Assembly: GCA_031279925.1 (NCBI GenBank)
Contig: JAITHQ010000154.1
Coordinates: 1-6,473 of the forward strand
Source of the DNA: Treponema sp.
GTDB lineage: Bacteria; Spirochaetota; Spirochaetia; Treponematales; Breznakiellaceae
DNA: 6,473 bases
Direction: 5' to 3'
Shown here: one piece after another, positions 6,324-6,473 of the stretch
How the letters are laid out: each line of letters starts with the position of its first letter
How positions within the stretch are numbered: the first letter of the stretch is position 1
Made by a program: the position numbers and the translations under genes
The notes under the pieces: model-generated
What the model was told of the DNA's origin: nothing
Database searches by the model: none
What the model saw: only the letters and a program-made list of their open reading frames with translations

Positions 6324-6362
6324 ATTATGTTAATTCCTTACATGGTAAGGAATTAACATAAT
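6324..6362. repeat. Perfect 18-bp inverted repeat at the tRNA 3' end
   Basis: 6324-6341 pairs perfectly with 6345-6362 around the loop ATG. Its right arm includes the discriminator base of tRNA-Lys (6362). No U tract follows on either strand, so it is not a standard terminator. It could guard the precursor tRNA 3' end, act as an integration-site relic, or be another mobile palindrome. Confidence 0.8.
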
Positions 6363-6434
6363 GAGCCGTGCAGGATTCGAACCTCCGACCACCGCCTTAA
6401 AAGGGCGATGCTCTACCGACTGAGCTAACGGCCC
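6362..6434 (-). tRNA. tRNA-Lys (anticodon TTT)
   Basis: A cloverleaf on the minus strand: acceptor stem 6428-6434 with 6363-6369 (one G-U pair), D arm GAGC/GCTC (6422-6425, 6410-6413), anticodon stem 6404-6408 with 6392-6396, loop CTTTTAA with anticodon TTT, T loop TTCGAAT (6375-6381), discriminator A at 6362. No CCA is encoded. The T stem has one G-G mismatch (6371 against 6385), and the outermost anticodon-stem pair is U-G. It reads lysine codons AAA/AAG. Decayed integrase and terminase pieces lie just beyond its 3' end, so it is a likely former prophage attachment site. Confidence 0.93.
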
Positions 6435-6444
6435 AAGTACGAAT

Positions 6445-6473
6445 ATGATATCAAACTAAAGAAAAAAAGTCAA
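6445..6473 (-). promoter_or_regulatory. Promoter of tRNA-Lys
   Basis: On the minus strand TTGACT (6468-6473) and TATCAT (6445-6450) are 17 bases apart, each matching five of six consensus bases. The -10 box ends ten bases before the mature tRNA 5' end, as expected for a tRNA promoter. The -35 box is at the very edge of the window. Confidence 0.7.

Noticed and set aside
6324..6362. Intrinsic terminator of tRNA-Lys
   Set aside because: On the minus strand the hairpin is followed by AGAAAAGAC, not a U tract.

Overview
The window looks like chromosomal DNA of a spirochaete, most likely a host-associated Treponema. This is an inference. It rests on a Cache-type chemoreceptor, a secreted BspA-like leucine-rich repeat protein with a Treponema-style tail, and small palindromic repeats scattered between genes. 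No marker gene in the window fixes the species.

Layout: (1) Positions 1-341 hold no intact gene. They contain the right part of a palindromic repeat (1-123), a minus-strand scrap of a NagD-like HAD phosphatase cut off by that repeat (124-234), and the leader of the next gene. (2) 342-2624 (+) is a complete aconitase-superfamily hydratase of 760 aa with all three Fe-S cysteines. Its stop codon overlaps a second copy of the repeat (2624-2682), so the gene sits between direct copies. (3) 2782-4554 (+) is a full methyl-accepting chemotaxis protein. (4) 4597-5421 (-) is a secreted LRR_5/BspA-like protein, convergent with the chemoreceptor and driven by a near-consensus promoter. (5) 5506-6323 has no intact gene but holds a decayed prophage: a phage terminase large-subunit fragment (+, core 5636-5776) abuts a broken tyrosine integrase (-, 5805-6245). 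A 121-bp MITE-like element with a TACA target duplication splits the integrase. (6) 6362-6434 (-) is tRNA-Lys(TTT), with a strong promoter and a perfect 18-bp hairpin at its 3' end.

The three intact genes do not form a pathway: they are a metabolic enzyme, a sensor and a surface or secreted protein. The strongest story is the right third. A prophage probably entered at the tRNA-Lys gene, lost most of its genome, and its leftover integrase was then hit by a short palindromic mobile element. Removing exactly one element plus one 4-bp target copy (125 bp) restores the integrase reading frame across the insertion. The same repeat family (ends GAGCCTGTT[G]CAAAA) borders the hydratase and truncates the phosphatase fragment, so it appears to have reshaped several loci here.
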